38,769 nucleotides of DNA from a virus (IMGVR_UViG_3300022745_000090:1-38769), one strand, 5' to 3'. Counted from the stretch's first letter, positions 7,264 through 14,070 are shown. Notes: generated from the letters alone by a model not told the origin. Translations and numbers: made by a program.

Positions 7264-8047
7264 TTGCGCCTGAGTCAACTGGCGGTTCTGTATTCTGCTT
7301 TTTAGCTCCAGCGCTGGATTTGGTTGTGTGCTTCGGGGCATAAATGTTGAGGTGGTTGCCAAAAATCGCATTCGCGATGCAGACAGAAACTTGGTTTTCA
7401 GTGCTTTCTTTGAGCCAGTCGTTGACTTTTCGGATCAAAAACTCCACCAACTTTACGTTCCATTTTGTCTCCTTGCAAGCCTTATATGTCTTGGCAGCCA
7501 ACGCCATTTCCACCCGCTCATCAATGTAGGACTCCACATCCCGCTTGAGGACTTCGCCCCATTTTGGAGGCAGCTTGACCTTTTTAGCGGCCTCCGCATG
7601 CCTGATGTGATCTGCCAGCCATTTTGGCATCGGCCCCTCGCCATGATATTCATCAATGATCGGCGGGAAGAACTTGCTCACTCCTTTGTCGCGCCAGATA
7701 GCCAGCGCCGGTTCGGTGCCGTCTTCATTTTGTTCACCCCAGCGGGCATGGATCGCTTCAAAAACAGGGTTGTGTGCCGGGCATTTTCGGGACAGGCGTT
7801 TGTTATGGGTGAGGAGATACCGCGTCAGAAGGATGTCGCCGCTGTCCAGTTCCACCACCCTGTCGCCCAAGGTCTGTAAATCCGTGGTGTGGAATCGGTG
7901 GCCCGCCACGGCACGAATCTCGTCCAAATTCCACGGCGAAACCCCCGCTTTGTCCGCCCTGCTCCACAGAATCATGTAGAGCGCCTTGTTGTGAAGCGAG
8001 ACATCGCCAAGCTCCGACCAGATATTTGACTCATAAAGGGTTGCCAT
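7214..8047 (-). CDS. Winged-helix replication-initiator-like protein (tentative)
   Basis: 277 residues. The N-terminal 100 residues (MATLYESNIWSELGDVSLHN...LYMILWSRADKAG) resemble the winged-helix domain of phage replisome-organiser proteins. The C-terminal segment around 205-240 (VEFLIRKVNDWLKESTENQV...AIFGNHLNIY) resembles their C-terminal helicase-contact region, and a disordered tail follows. It is the first gene after a promoter and a large dyad, as initiator genes often are. The start ATG lies about 9 bases after the predicted -10, so the mRNA may be leaderless. The functional call is by resemblance only. Confidence 0.75.
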   Translation of the reverse strand: MATLYESNIWSELGDVSLHNKALYMILWSRADKAGVSPWNLDEIRAVAGHRFHTTDLQTLGDRVVELDSGDILLTRYLLTHNKRLSRKCPAHNPVFEAIHARWGEQNEDGTEPALAIWRDKGVSKFFPPIIDEYHGEGPMPKWLADHIRHAEAAKKVKLPPKWGEVLKRDVESYIDERVEMALAAKTYKACKETKWNVKLVEFLIRKVNDWLKESTENQVSVCIANAIFGNHLNIYAPKHTTKSSAGAKKQNTEPPVDSGANAGGRQAYSHGGKRDA

Positions 8048-8055
8048 AGGGCCGT

Positions 8056-8083
8056 ATTATCCCTCTGTACGCAGGCAAATCAA
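8056..8083 (-). promoter_or_regulatory. Predicted sigma70-type promoter for the 7214 gene
   Basis: On the minus strand TTGATT (8078-8083), a 16-base spacer and GATAAT (8056-8061) match -35/-10 consensus at 4/6 and 5/6. Transcription would start within about two bases of the ATG at 8047, giving a leaderless or near-leaderless mRNA. Confidence 0.5.
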
Positions 8084-8126
8084 GCTATTTCGTGAACTAA
8101 ACAGTTCCTGTTGACTGATCCACGGC

Positions 8127-8189
8127 ATACCTATTGAATAGGATACAGTATCTAAAAGAAAACCATACTCTATCCTATTTGATAGGTAT
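8127..8189. promoter_or_regulatory. 25-bp inverted repeat with nested dyads (operator or iteron-like)
   Basis: Arm one (8127-8151) and arm two (8165-8189) are inverted copies matching at 22 of 25 positions, separated by 13 A-rich bases. Each arm is itself a dyad, ATACCTAT-N3-ATAGGATA, so the element holds two two-fold sites in mirror arrangement. It lies 45 bases behind the -35 of the minus-strand promoter at 8056-8083 and overlaps the stop codon of the upstream gene. It suits cooperative binding by a dimeric repressor such as the XRE protein, or an origin-type site beside a replication gene. Confidence 0.72.
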
Positions 8190-8407
8190 CAACCACCCTC
8201 CCACAGCCTGCCCTCTTCCCCGCAAATCCCGCCCCTCACCCGCATCGAGGAGCATTCCAGCGGCTCCGTCGTGATGACGCCCTCCACGAGGTCTGTGACC
8301 GTGATGGATGCCCGTGAGTGTCTGCAAATAAACGTCCCGCCAAGCTCACGCTGGATGTGGCGGCAGTCTTTGCAGAAGCGTGGTTGGCTGGATTCACTTT
8401 GCCTCAT
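8189..8407 (-). CDS. Small Cys-rich (zinc-ribbon-like) protein
   Basis: 72 residues from ATG (MRQSESSQPRFCKDCRHIQ). Cysteines occur as C-x2-C then C-x-H (CRHSRA), followed by LECSSMRVRGGICGEEG. This fits a small treble-clef or zinc-ribbon fold seen in phage hypothetical proteins. ATGA overlap with the upstream gene fixes the start; a GTG 18 bases earlier is less likely. Its stop falls in the inverted repeat at 8127-8189. Confidence 0.8.
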   Translation of the reverse strand: MRQSESSQPRFCKDCRHIQRELGGTFICRHSRASITVTDLVEGVITTEPLECSSMRVRGGICGEEGRLWEGG

Positions 8408-8673
8408 AAAGCGCTCTCTCGCCACATTGGTTTACCTTCTATCTTTGTTGTGTACGCATCAATAACTGATTGCTGGGCAATCTCATACGCGGCTTTTGCA
8501 TCCAGGTACTCCACAAGGTCTTTCGACTGATATTCGCCACACCACCAATCAGGGTCAACAGTGGGACTCTCCGAGTAAGCGCGGCCCTCCACATACGCCA
8601 CCACCTGCGGCGGGTAGCGACGACACCCATCAGGGAAGTAAAATTTACAGGTCGAGCAGGTTTCTTTGGTCAT
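8404..8673 (-). CDS. Small zinc-ribbon phage protein
   Basis: 89 residues: CSTCKFYFPDGCRRYPPQVV and later PTVDPDWWCGEYQ. This arrangement, C-x2-C-K-F/W...C-R-x-P-P...W-C-G-E-Y, is a recurrent small zinc-binding protein of phages and prophages. Its C-terminal helix (LVEYLDAKAAYEIAQQSV) is extra. ATGA overlaps link it to both neighbours. Confidence 0.85.
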   Translation of the reverse strand: MTKETCSTCKFYFPDGCRRYPPQVVAYVEGRAYSESPTVDPDWWCGEYQSKDLVEYLDAKAAYEIAQQSVIDAYTTKIEGKPMWRESAL

Positions 8674-8957
8674 TTTAGCAGCCCTTTCAGAATTTCAGCC
8701 ATCTCAGGATGCGCAATGATCCTGTTGTCCTCGCGGTAAATCACCTTGGAGGGAATTTCGACGACAACCATTTTAAATCTCCTCCACGGAGTCAATGAAA
8801 ACAGGCGCTCCACCCAGGAGCGCCGAACCGTTGAATAGCTGACATCCACCACCGATGAGTCAGCAACAATATCAAACCCCTCCCCTGTGGCAAGGAACGC
8901 AAGTCGCGCACTCCAAATATTATCGTTCGGACAATCCCGCCAAGAGCTTTCATTCAT
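8670..8957 (-). CDS. Small hypothetical phage protein
   Basis: 95 residues starting MNESSWRDCPNDNIW. The second half (RRFKMVVVEIPSKVIYREDN, then HPEMAEILKGLL) resembles a small phage protein family ending in a His-Pro helix. The ribosome site GAGGG lies 8 bases before the ATG. It heads the coupled set 8670/8404/8189. Confidence 0.8.
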   Translation of the reverse strand: MNESSWRDCPNDNIWSARLAFLATGEGFDIVADSSVVDVSYSTVRRSWVERLFSLTPWRRFKMVVVEIPSKVIYREDNRIIAHPEMAEILKGLLK

Positions 8958-9018
8958 GAATCAACCCTCGCATGGAATAGCGTAAAGTTCAAGAAATGGA
9001 GAAGAAAATTTTTGCAGG

Positions 9019-9231
9019 CTAGGAAGTGGGCGCAATCCCACACCCGCAGGACTTGCTCTTTCTCGCCGTGAGATGCTGATACCACACCGGCAATTCCTTC
9101 CCGCAATCACACCGGCACCACCAACGTGAATTGCCGTGGCGGTTGCGATCAATCATGGAGTGAACAACCAAAGCGCCGAAACGCTGGCCCTTGAGGGATT
9201 TAGGATGGCGAGGCATACAAAATGGATTCAT
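9019..9231 (-). CDS. Second stand-alone zinc-ribbon protein (HNH/AP2-associated type)
   Basis: 70 residues. SLKGQRFGALVVHSMIDRN is followed by WWCRCDCG and, 25 residues later, KSCGCG. It matches the module at 6364-6573 but diverges in the middle and ends after SCGCG. No nuclease domain follows before the TAG stop. Two ATG codons (9231 and 9216) could start it. The predicted role is DNA binding. Confidence 0.78.
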   Translation of the reverse strand: MNPFCMPRHPKSLKGQRFGALVVHSMIDRNRHGNSRWWCRCDCGKELPVWYQHLTARKSKSCGCGIAPTS

Positions 9232-9498
9232 GCCGGATAAAGCACCAAATTCAACCGGAATGTAAGTATCAGTGTAAGGTATTTATTTTACCCATTTCTA
9301 GTGAGGGGCTATTTCGGATGTGCAGGTACGCATGGCGTGTGGTGGGGATGGGCGGGCGTGGTGGTCTGCCCTGGAGCCCGGCGCTCTCGGCCAGGCTCCG
9401 CGCCCTCGCTTCTTGTATGCACAAAGTATTAGCTACTAACAATGTAGAACATGCCAAATTGGAACGCCCTTCCCGGTGCTGCCATTAAACAGCCTAAC
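9232..9498. other. Non-coding gap with tandem direct repeat
   Basis: No frame here looks coding. The left part is A/T-rich and holds a tandem repeat TGTAAGTAT (9261-9269) and TGTAAGGTAT (9273-9282), one helical turn apart, upstream of the minus-strand zinc-ribbon gene and so possibly an operator. The right part is very G/C-rich with short overlapping stems around 9355-9410. No clean promoter found. Confidence 0.4.
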
Positions 9499-10098
9499 TC
9501 ACTCAGCATCAATGAAGTATCCATTACGATCGTCGCCTTCATCGTCATTATTCCTAATGACTTCGATCTCAGTCTCAACAAGCTTGCCCTCATCCATGTC
9601 CGCGAACGCGTTGCAGATGTTCACTTGAACGCCCTCCTGGCCGACTTGATGCAACTTCATTGCAATTTCAGCGGCGATCTTGGCATCTTGCCAATTCTCA
9701 ATATTGAGATTTGCGCTGACTGCCGTTTCTACCCCCTTTTTAGCCAGTTTGGCGAGGGATAGGAGCGTTTGGCTCCTGTATCCCTCAAGCGTGCCAGTGA
9801 GGGCTTCCTTGGCTGTTTCTACGCGCTGGTTACAAGCCGGTGATAAATCGGACGACTGCTGATTTTCTAGTAATTTTAGCTTCTCAGCCTTCAAAGCTGC
9901 CAGTTTGGCCGGGTGGAGCCATTCTTCACGCCATGCTCGCTGTTTGACGGCTTCTCTGTCGATTCCGAAGACGCGGCTGGCGTCTGCTAGGGTGAGTCCC
10001 GCTTCGCAAGCTCTGCGGACTTCTGCCCAATCGACACCTTCTAGGGGCTTTGGGAACTCGCGCTTTGGGCTTTCCTGGGTTTCTTCGCTTGGTTCCAT
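9499..10098 (-). CDS. Candidate terminase small subunit (helix-turn-helix protein)
   Basis: 199 residues from ATG at 10098 (MEPSEETQES). Residues about 20-60 (VDWAEVRRACEAGLTLADAS...FGIDREAVKQRAWREEW) form the HTH typical of TerS N-termini, which recognise packaging sites. A central helical region (residues 75-150) could give oligomerisation, and an acidic tail ends the protein. A GTG at 10122 is an alternative start. It lies first in the minus-strand operon, far from TerL and in the opposite direction, which is unusual. It could instead be another HTH regulator. Confidence 0.7.
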   Translation of the reverse strand: MEPSEETQESPKREFPKPLEGVDWAEVRRACEAGLTLADASRVFGIDREAVKQRAWREEWLHPAKLAALKAEKLKLLENQQSSDLSPACNQRVETAKEALTGTLEGYRSQTLLSLAKLAKKGVETAVSANLNIENWQDAKIAAEIAMKLHQVGQEGVQVNICNAFADMDEGKLVETEIEVIRNNDDEGDDRNGYFIDAE

Positions 10099-10418
10099 CC
10101 TCCCATCTTTACACTTCCGCACGCTTTGTCAAACAAAGTGAAGTCTCCCGTCATTCGGAGCTTGCAAACGTGCCCGGATATGGTAACGTCTATGCACAAC
10201 GGGAGAAATCCCGATGCTGTCGCGGAGGTCGCGGCAGACACCCGGTACGCAGTGGTTGCGTTTGGTCCGGGCGGCGTACGCGCCGACTCCGTGACGTGTG
10301 GCAAATTCGGAGCCCTCCCAGACCGCGCAGGATAGAGCGGAGATGAGAACGAGTTTCCGTTCGCCCGCATTCTCAAATCCGAGAGTGCGGACGTTAGGAA
10401 ACATTAAATACAACGACA
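10099..10418. promoter_or_regulatory. Divergent control region
   Basis: This 320-base gap separates the minus-strand operon (start 10098) from the plus-strand accessory operon (start 10419), so it must hold promoters for both. It contains a perfect 8-base palindrome GCGTACGC near 10275, and a 10-bp hairpin at 10365-10390: CCGCATTCTC pairs with GAGAGTGCGG with one T-G pair and a 6-base loop, ending 28 bases before the plus-strand start. No consensus -35/-10 pair was convincing. Confidence 0.5.
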
Positions 10419-10595
10419 ATGAAAACGACTCAAATCGAGGCTAACGACTTCGGCAACCGCGAGCTTTTGCGATTTGCTGGTGTGAAACGCATTTTCCCAG
10501 GATGGTACACCGTGCATTTTCGCGGCGTGTCCTTGGACAAATCGACGATCTGCGGCGCAAAACGGAATCCGAAGGGAGAAATTAAAATCCCATGA
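10419..10595 (+). CDS. Small basic hypothetical protein
   Basis: 58 residues, MKTTQIEANDFGNRELLRFA and ending KGEIKIP. It is beta-rich with Trp/Tyr/Phe (PGWYTVHFRG). It opens the accessory operon behind the leader TACAACGACAATG, the clearest example of the A/C-rich start motif on this strand. Its stop overlaps the next ATG (ATGA). No family recognised. Confidence 0.65.
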   Translation: MKTTQIEANDFGNRELLRFAGVKRIFPGWYTVHFRGVSLDKSTICGAKRNPKGEIKIP

Positions 10596-10675
10596 GAAGC
10601 AGGGAGCGGGAAACCCTAAAACCCGCGAAATTTCGATGTACCACATCCCGCCCGCACGCGGAAAACTGCCAATAA
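10592..10675 (+). CDS. Possible 27-residue peptide
   Basis: MRSRERETLKPAKFRC then 11 residues. It is supported only by the ATGA overlap with the preceding stop and by its TAA stop merging into the AAACGAC leader of the next gene. Very basic. It may be a spurious frame. Confidence 0.3.
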   Translation: MRSRERETLKPAKFRCTTSRPHAENCQ

Positions 10676-10688
10676 ACGACAAAACGAC

Positions 10689-10859
10689 ATGCCAAAGCTC
10701 AAACCATCAACCTCCCCGCTTTTTCTGCCGCTCCCCAGCTCTCCGCTCGTCATGAGCGCGAGATCGAAGCGAGCGCAGGAATGGCGGGAAAGCTTCGCGG
10801 CCTTCCTTAAGATGCTGTTCATTTCAGCACTCCTGGGGTGGCTGCTGGCGATAAGGTAA
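10689..10859 (+). CDS. Small single-span membrane protein
   Basis: 56 residues. Basic N-terminal half (MSARSKRAQEWRESFAAF), then a hydrophobic helix near the C-terminus (MLFISALLGWLLAI). This predicts one membrane span with the N-terminus in the cytoplasm. The leader AAACGACAAAACGACATG contains the start motif twice. Function unknown. Confidence 0.65.
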   Translation: MPKLKPSTSPLFLPLPSSPLVMSARSKRAQEWRESFAAFLKMLFISALLGWLLAIR

Positions 10860-10878
10860 CACGAACAAAGAAAACGAC

Positions 10879-11301
10879 ATGAAAGCAAAATTCAATCCGA
10901 ACACTAAACGCAAGTTCACAACCTCCCACCGCAGGGAAAAGGGAGGCCTTTATCGAGAGTACGCGGCATTGGTGCCGTCACAATATCGGCCAAACGAGAT
11001 GCAGGCCGTTGTTTCACTCCGGCTTTATTGGCCGGGCCAAACAACCTGCTACGCGTGCTTGTGGGTGACTCACAAGAAAAGCGTGCTCCCGGATGGCGGG
11101 ACGTGCGTTAATGGCTCCGGCTCCGCAGGCGGTTACGGCTACTGCAAAGCAAGCGCGGCGGCGGCAGAAGCCATCCGCAACGCGGGCTTTGAGCTGGAAA
11201 GCTCAATTGCCGGAGTCGGAGAGACGGCCATCCGTGACGCCGTGCTGGCAGTCGCAAAGGCGGCTGGCTGGAAGGCCAAGCTTCACGAAGCGCATGCCTA
11301 A
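10879..11301 (+). CDS. Conserved hypothetical protein with Gly-rich core
   Basis: 140 residues. The core CLWV...GSGSAGGYGYCKASAAAAEAI followed by IAGVGETAIRDAVLAVAKAAG is a pattern I recognise from mobile-element and phage hypothetical proteins of unknown role. The start is behind GAAAACGACATG. A hairpin (11315-11341) follows the stop. Confidence 0.82.
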   Translation: MKAKFNPNTKRKFTTSHRREKGGLYREYAALVPSQYRPNEMQAVVSLRLYWPGQTTCYACLWVTHKKSVLPDGGTCVNGSGSAGGYGYCKASAAAAEAIRNAGFELESSIAGVGETAIRDAVLAVAKAAGWKAKLHEAHA

Positions 11302-11314
11302 CTTGCCTCCTTGT

Positions 11315-11341
11315 CTCCGCTCTCTCTACCGGGGAGCGGAG
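11315..11341. other. Intercistronic hairpin
   Basis: CTCCGCTC (11315-11322) pairs perfectly with GAGCGGAG (11334-11341), loop 11 bases. No T-run follows, so it is unlikely to be an intrinsic terminator. It is one of a series of stems between genes of this operon. Confidence 0.55.
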
Positions 11342-11420
11342 CAAAGGGAGCAACCCTTCCCGGCGCACTGCCCATGCTGCCGGGATCAAACATGGGCAAA
11401 ACAACAAACGACAAAATAAC

Positions 11421-11750
11421 ATGCAACTCAACCATTCAGCCGCAGAGTTCTGCGCAGTCAATAACATCGTAGGCTTGAGCCTTGATCGCCTTCCAAACGG
11501 GAAAGTGATGGCCTGCGAAGTCCGCAAAGACGAAGCCGGCGAGCTTCGGGTTCCCATCGCTCAAATGAGCATTGATGAACTCTATCAGCTCGCCTCGCGT
11601 CTCCACCTGGAAATCCTGCCCTCGCGATTCGCGAGTCGGCAGGAAATCGAGTCTCACCGCGCCCACGTCCGCAGGCTCTCAGAGCGTGCGGAGGCGGCAC
11701 GGGAGGCAAGGGAGGAACGCGCGATGGAAGCGTGGAACCGGCCAGAATAG
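11421..11750 (+). CDS. Hypothetical protein with helical C-terminus
   Basis: 109 residues. Globular N-terminal part (VGLSLDRLPNGKVMACEVRK) with a Ser/Ile/Leu helix (SIDELYQLASRLHLEI), then a long charged helix (EIESHRAHVRRLSERAEAAR) that probably forms a coiled coil. The start follows ACAACAAACGACAAAATAAC. Function unknown. Confidence 0.75.
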   Translation: MQLNHSAAEFCAVNNIVGLSLDRLPNGKVMACEVRKDEAGELRVPIAQMSIDELYQLASRLHLEILPSRFASRQEIESHRAHVRRLSERAEAAREAREERAMEAWNRPE

Positions 11751-11821
11751 GTGATGGACCTCCGTCACAGCTTCGCAATGCCGTCCGCGCCGCACTCACC
11801 AAAGCCGGGTACACGTTCTAG
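11732..11821 (+). CDS. Possible 29-residue overlapping peptide
   Basis: GTG start overlapping the end of the previous gene in another frame. The C-terminal stretch QLRNAVRAALTKAGYTF looks like a genuine protein end. It could be a short coupled gene or the tail of a frameshifted longer protein. Low certainty. Confidence 0.3.
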   Translation: MEPARIGDGPPSQLRNAVRAALTKAGYTF

Positions 11822-11832
11822 TTCTCCCGTTT

Positions 11833-11880
11833 GCCCCGTCAGTTCACGCTGGCGGGGCATCGGGGAGCGCTAAAGCTCCG
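11833..11880. other. Two consecutive intercistronic hairpins
   Basis: GCCCCGTCAG (11833-11842) pairs with CTGGCGGGGC (11849-11858) through 10 bp with one T-G pair and a 6-base loop. It is followed at once by GGAGC-6-GCTCC (11864-11879). The second stem and its flank (GGGGAGCG...GCTCCGTTAA) recur before the gene at 13573. The next ATG lies 10 bases downstream. Confidence 0.6.
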
Positions 11881-11889
11881 TTAAACAAA

Positions 11890-12189
11890 ATGAGAACAAA
11901 AATCGACAGAGACAAGATGTACGTTGCACAGTTTGACCGGTTTGAAATCGAGATGAGCGGCAACGCTGTACTCGATTGCTCACACTCCGGCGATTGTGCG
12001 GCTGACGTGGAAAACCACGCGGCAGAAATTAAGCGTTCCGAACGCTGTACGCCGGAAGCTCTTGCCAAGGAGCTAGCCGAGTACGGCGCTTGGAACGCCG
12101 AGGAACTGGCAGACGATGCCGCCAATTGGCAACGCATCGTTTGGCTTGCGGCGGGAGATTTGAGCGAACACGGGGAGGATGAAGAATGA
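11890..12189 (+). CDS. Conserved acidic hypothetical protein
   Basis: 99 residues. Strongly acidic and helical in its second half (AKELAEYGAWNAEELADDAA). The segment LDCSHSGDCAADVENHAAE holds two Cys and two His but no clear metal motif. It recalls hypothetical proteins of mobile elements. Leader GTTAAACAAA-ATG; ATGA overlap with the next gene. Confidence 0.78.
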   Translation: MRTKIDRDKMYVAQFDRFEIEMSGNAVLDCSHSGDCAADVENHAAEIKRSERCTPEALAKELAEYGAWNAEELADDAANWQRIVWLAAGDLSEHGEDEE

Positions 12190-12290
12190 ACCCCCTTGAA
12201 CCTCAAGACCCGTCCGCATTGGTGCAATTCGTCATTATCATGGCATTTGCACTCTTCTACCTCGCACTGCTGATGGCGTATTGCCATTGA
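12186..12290 (+). CDS. 34-residue single-span membrane peptide
   Basis: MNPLEPQDPSALVQ followed by a continuous hydrophobic helix (FVIIMAFALFYLALLMAY) to the end. ATGA overlap with the upstream stop supports translation. Such mini membrane proteins in phages can be holin-like or host-modulating. Nothing here decides which. Confidence 0.6.
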   Translation: MNPLEPQDPSALVQFVIIMAFALFYLALLMAYCH

Positions 12291-12300
12291 ACCACCGGGA

Positions 12301-12343
12301 GCCTGCCCCGTAAAACAGGCGCAATTTCAGGCGGCAGACGCCT
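12301..12343. other. Two short hairpins before the 12366 gene
   Basis: GCCTG-10-CAGGC (12301-12320) and AGGCG-5-CGCCT (12329-12343). They end 22 bases before the next ATG and contain no T-run. Confidence 0.45.
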
Positions 12344-12365
12344 AAACAAACGAAAGGACAACACT

Positions 12366-12617
12366 ATGGAGACAATCGACTATAAAGGTGGAGAAATGAG
12401 CGCGGAACGGAAAAACGTGGATCCGGTGCCGGGGGATATGCTGTGCATCCGATATGGACAATACGAATGGGGATTCAGCGGCGACCGATTCGTTTCGCGG
12501 GAAGGCGATTGGATAACGGCAAAGCAGCAATTTACGAACGGCGCAATCCGCACGACGGTTCACGTAAAGGATCACTTTAAGGTGATACGCGGCACGGAGC
12601 TTTTCCATATCCGATGA
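12366..12617 (+). CDS. Small hypothetical protein
   Basis: 83 residues, beginning METIDYKGGEMSAERK. Beta-rich middle (GDMLCIRYGQYEWGFSGDRF). The leader CGAAAGGACAACACT combines an AAAGGA ribosome site with the A/C-rich motif. A near-identical leader precedes 12707. Function unknown. Confidence 0.75.
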   Translation: METIDYKGGEMSAERKNVDPVPGDMLCIRYGQYEWGFSGDRFVSREGDWITAKQQFTNGAIRTTVHVKDHFKVIRGTELFHIR

Positions 12618-12663
12618 TGGAATGACAAAACCGAGGGGCGCGACTCGACAACGCGCAGACTTT

Positions 12664-12680
12664 CCAGCGGTGAACGCTGG
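12664..12680. other. Intercistronic hairpin
   Basis: CCAGCG (12664-12669) and CGCTGG (12675-12680) form a perfect 6-bp stem with a 5-base loop, ending 26 bases before the ATG at 12707. Confidence 0.5.
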
Positions 12681-12706
12681 CTGATAGAGAAAACGAAAGG
12701 ACAACA

Positions 12707-13000
12707 ATGGAAAAGACACATACACCGAGATCATGGCATATTGGCAAACGCGCAGGGGCAGAACACGGCGCGATTTACGGGCCGAATGGTGAGGAAATCG
12801 CCCTTCCCTTGGGCTTCTTTATGGAGCCTGATGAAGCGAAGGCTAACGCTCTGCTTATCGCGGCTGCGCCAGAGCTGCTTTTCGCCGCTCGCCACGTCTT
12901 GCGAATCTTGGAATCACCCAAGCCAAACAAGCCGGGAGGCGTGAGTCGCGCAATTCTCCGCGAGGCAATCGCTAAAGCCACAGGGGAGGCTGTCCAATGA
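12707..13000 (+). CDS. Conserved phage hypothetical protein
   Basis: 97 residues. SWHIGKRAGAEHGAIYGPNG followed by DEAKANALLIAAAPELL is a combination common to small phage proteins of unknown function: a beta-hairpin of tags, then an Ala-rich helix. The C-terminus is helical. Leader AAAACGAAAGGACAACA. ATGA overlap with the next gene. Confidence 0.82.
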   Translation: MEKTHTPRSWHIGKRAGAEHGAIYGPNGEEIALPLGFFMEPDEAKANALLIAAAPELLFAARHVLRILESPKPNKPGGVSRAILREAIAKATGEAVQ

Positions 13001-13146
13001 ACGCCCCCGACAAAATCACCGCCTTTTTCGCCCTGCTGGACAAACGGCAACGCGACCACGAAGCGGAAAAGGCGCGGGAAAGGAAGGAGGAGCAGGACAA
13101 GAAGCTAAAGCGCATTCGAGCGTGGTGGCTGGAATCTGCGCAGTGA
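12997..13146 (+). CDS. Small charged helical protein
   Basis: 49 residues. After MNAPDKITAFFALLDKRQRD comes a Lys/Glu/Arg-rich helix ending in RAWWLESAQ. It probably forms a single amphipathic helix or coiled coil. ATGA overlap with the upstream gene supports translation. Confidence 0.65.
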   Translation: MNAPDKITAFFALLDKRQRDHEAEKARERKEEQDKKLKRIRAWWLESAQ

Positions 13147-13155
13147 CACCCAAAG

Positions 13156-13187
13156 CGGCCCCCTTGTGCTCCGGCATGAGGGGGCCG
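13156..13187. other. Strong intercistronic hairpin
   Basis: CGGCCCCCT (13156-13164) pairs perfectly with AGGGGGCCG (13179-13187), loop 14 bases. It starts 10 bases after a stop codon but lacks a T-run. The next ATG is 33 bases on. Confidence 0.6.
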
Positions 13188-13219
13188 AATGGATGCCACA
13201 ACAAACATCCGCAAAAACG

Positions 13220-13492
13220 ATGACATACAGAATCGAATTGTTCATACTCAAGTACGAGCGCCACACGCTCAAAGAAAAGAAGCAAGTTGCGACGGTTTTC
13301 CTATCGGACTACTCCGGCAAATTTGATGATCTGCCGCGACTTGCTTGTCAGAAAGCAGGAGTCCGGGCCGATGCCTTCACTTGTGACGGCTTCCAGTCCT
13401 GCCGCGACCGTTATCACCCGGATCATGATTTGCCTCCTAGTTGGCGGCATCGTCCGGGCAAATGGGAACCGGTAATGGCTGGAAGCGTTTAA
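13220..13492 (+). CDS. Small hypothetical protein
   Basis: 90 residues from ATG (MTYRIELFILKYERHTLKEK) behind AAAAACG. In-frame starts at 13166 (GTG) and 13193 (ATG) would run through the hairpin region and are less likely. Cys-containing C-terminal half with DRYHPDHDLPPSW. No family recognised. Confidence 0.7.
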   Translation: MTYRIELFILKYERHTLKEKKQVATVFLSDYSGKFDDLPRLACQKAGVRADAFTCDGFQSCRDRYHPDHDLPPSWRHRPGKWEPVMAGSV

Positions 13493-13495
13493 AAC

Positions 13496-13550
13496 CCTCC
13501 CGTCTCGTCTCTCGGAAAGCCGGGAGGCGAGCGGGGAGCGTTTAAGCTCC
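13496..13550. repeat. Two hairpins; second is a copy of the element at 11864-11880
   Basis: CCTCCCG (13496-13502) pairs with CGGGAGG (13521-13527). Then GGAGC-6-GCTCC (13535-13550) stands in the same flank, GGGGAGCG...GCTCCGTTAA, as at 11862-11883. The second copy lies 22 bases before the ATG at 13573. The repeated flank suggests a shared function or a common insertion history. Confidence 0.55.
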
Positions 13551-13572
13551 GTTAACAACAACAAACGAGACT

Positions 13573-14067
13573 ATGGAAACACCTTGGGGCAAAGCACAGA
13601 CAGAAGCCGACACGGCGGACGGGATCAAATGGGTAACGACTGCCAGTCATGGCGGTTACTATCTCAGCAAGGAACGTATGGCGGAACTGCGGCAGAAGCT
13701 GCCGACAGCTCCGGCGGGAATCGCTGCCAGCGATGGTGGCGGGTGGTTTGAAGAGGACTGCGATTGGTGCGCCGTGCCTTTGGCATGGCCGCACTTGTTT
13801 GAAGCTGACGACATCTTGGCTGCCATCACCACGGCGAGCGTTTGGCGTCCGGCGCTTATGATCCCGGCAAAGCTGGTGTCATGGGCCGAAGAGTATCGCA
13901 AGACACTTCACGGATTGTGGTCAATCGAAGGCATGATGACGCACGGCAAAAACTGGCGCGTCTCATTCCGGCAGCTTGGCAGCGAAAACCGCCGGGATGT
14001 GGTCATGCAGAACAGTCCTGGCCGTCGCCGCTACACCACGGCGGAACTGGACGAACTGGCAGCGTAA
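13573..14067 (+). CDS. DUF7007-like hypothetical protein
   Basis: 164 residues. The opening TPWGKAQTEADTADGIKWVT followed by TASHGGYYLS resembles the DUF7007 domain of plasmid and phage proteins, from memory of that family. WFEEDCDWCAVPLAWP is typical of the rest. Function unknown. It is the last gene before the strong terminator at 14071. Confidence 0.8.
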   Translation: METPWGKAQTEADTADGIKWVTTASHGGYYLSKERMAELRQKLPTAPAGIAASDGGGWFEEDCDWCAVPLAWPHLFEADDILAAITTASVWRPALMIPAKLVSWAEEYRKTLHGLWSIEGMMTHGKNWRVSFRQLGSENRRDVVMQNSPGRRRYTTAELDELAA

Positions 14068-14070
14068 ATC

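Noticed and set aside
9222-9488. Plus-strand frame of 88 residues in the gap after the zinc-ribbon gene.
   Set aside because: It mixes A/T-rich and G/C-rich segments without coding character and has no ribosome site.
11833-11890. Hairpin followed by GTTAAAC looked like an attC site, as did other stems in this operon.
   Set aside because: The partner core sequence is missing and other gaps lack GTTRRRY; the stems differ in size and sequence.
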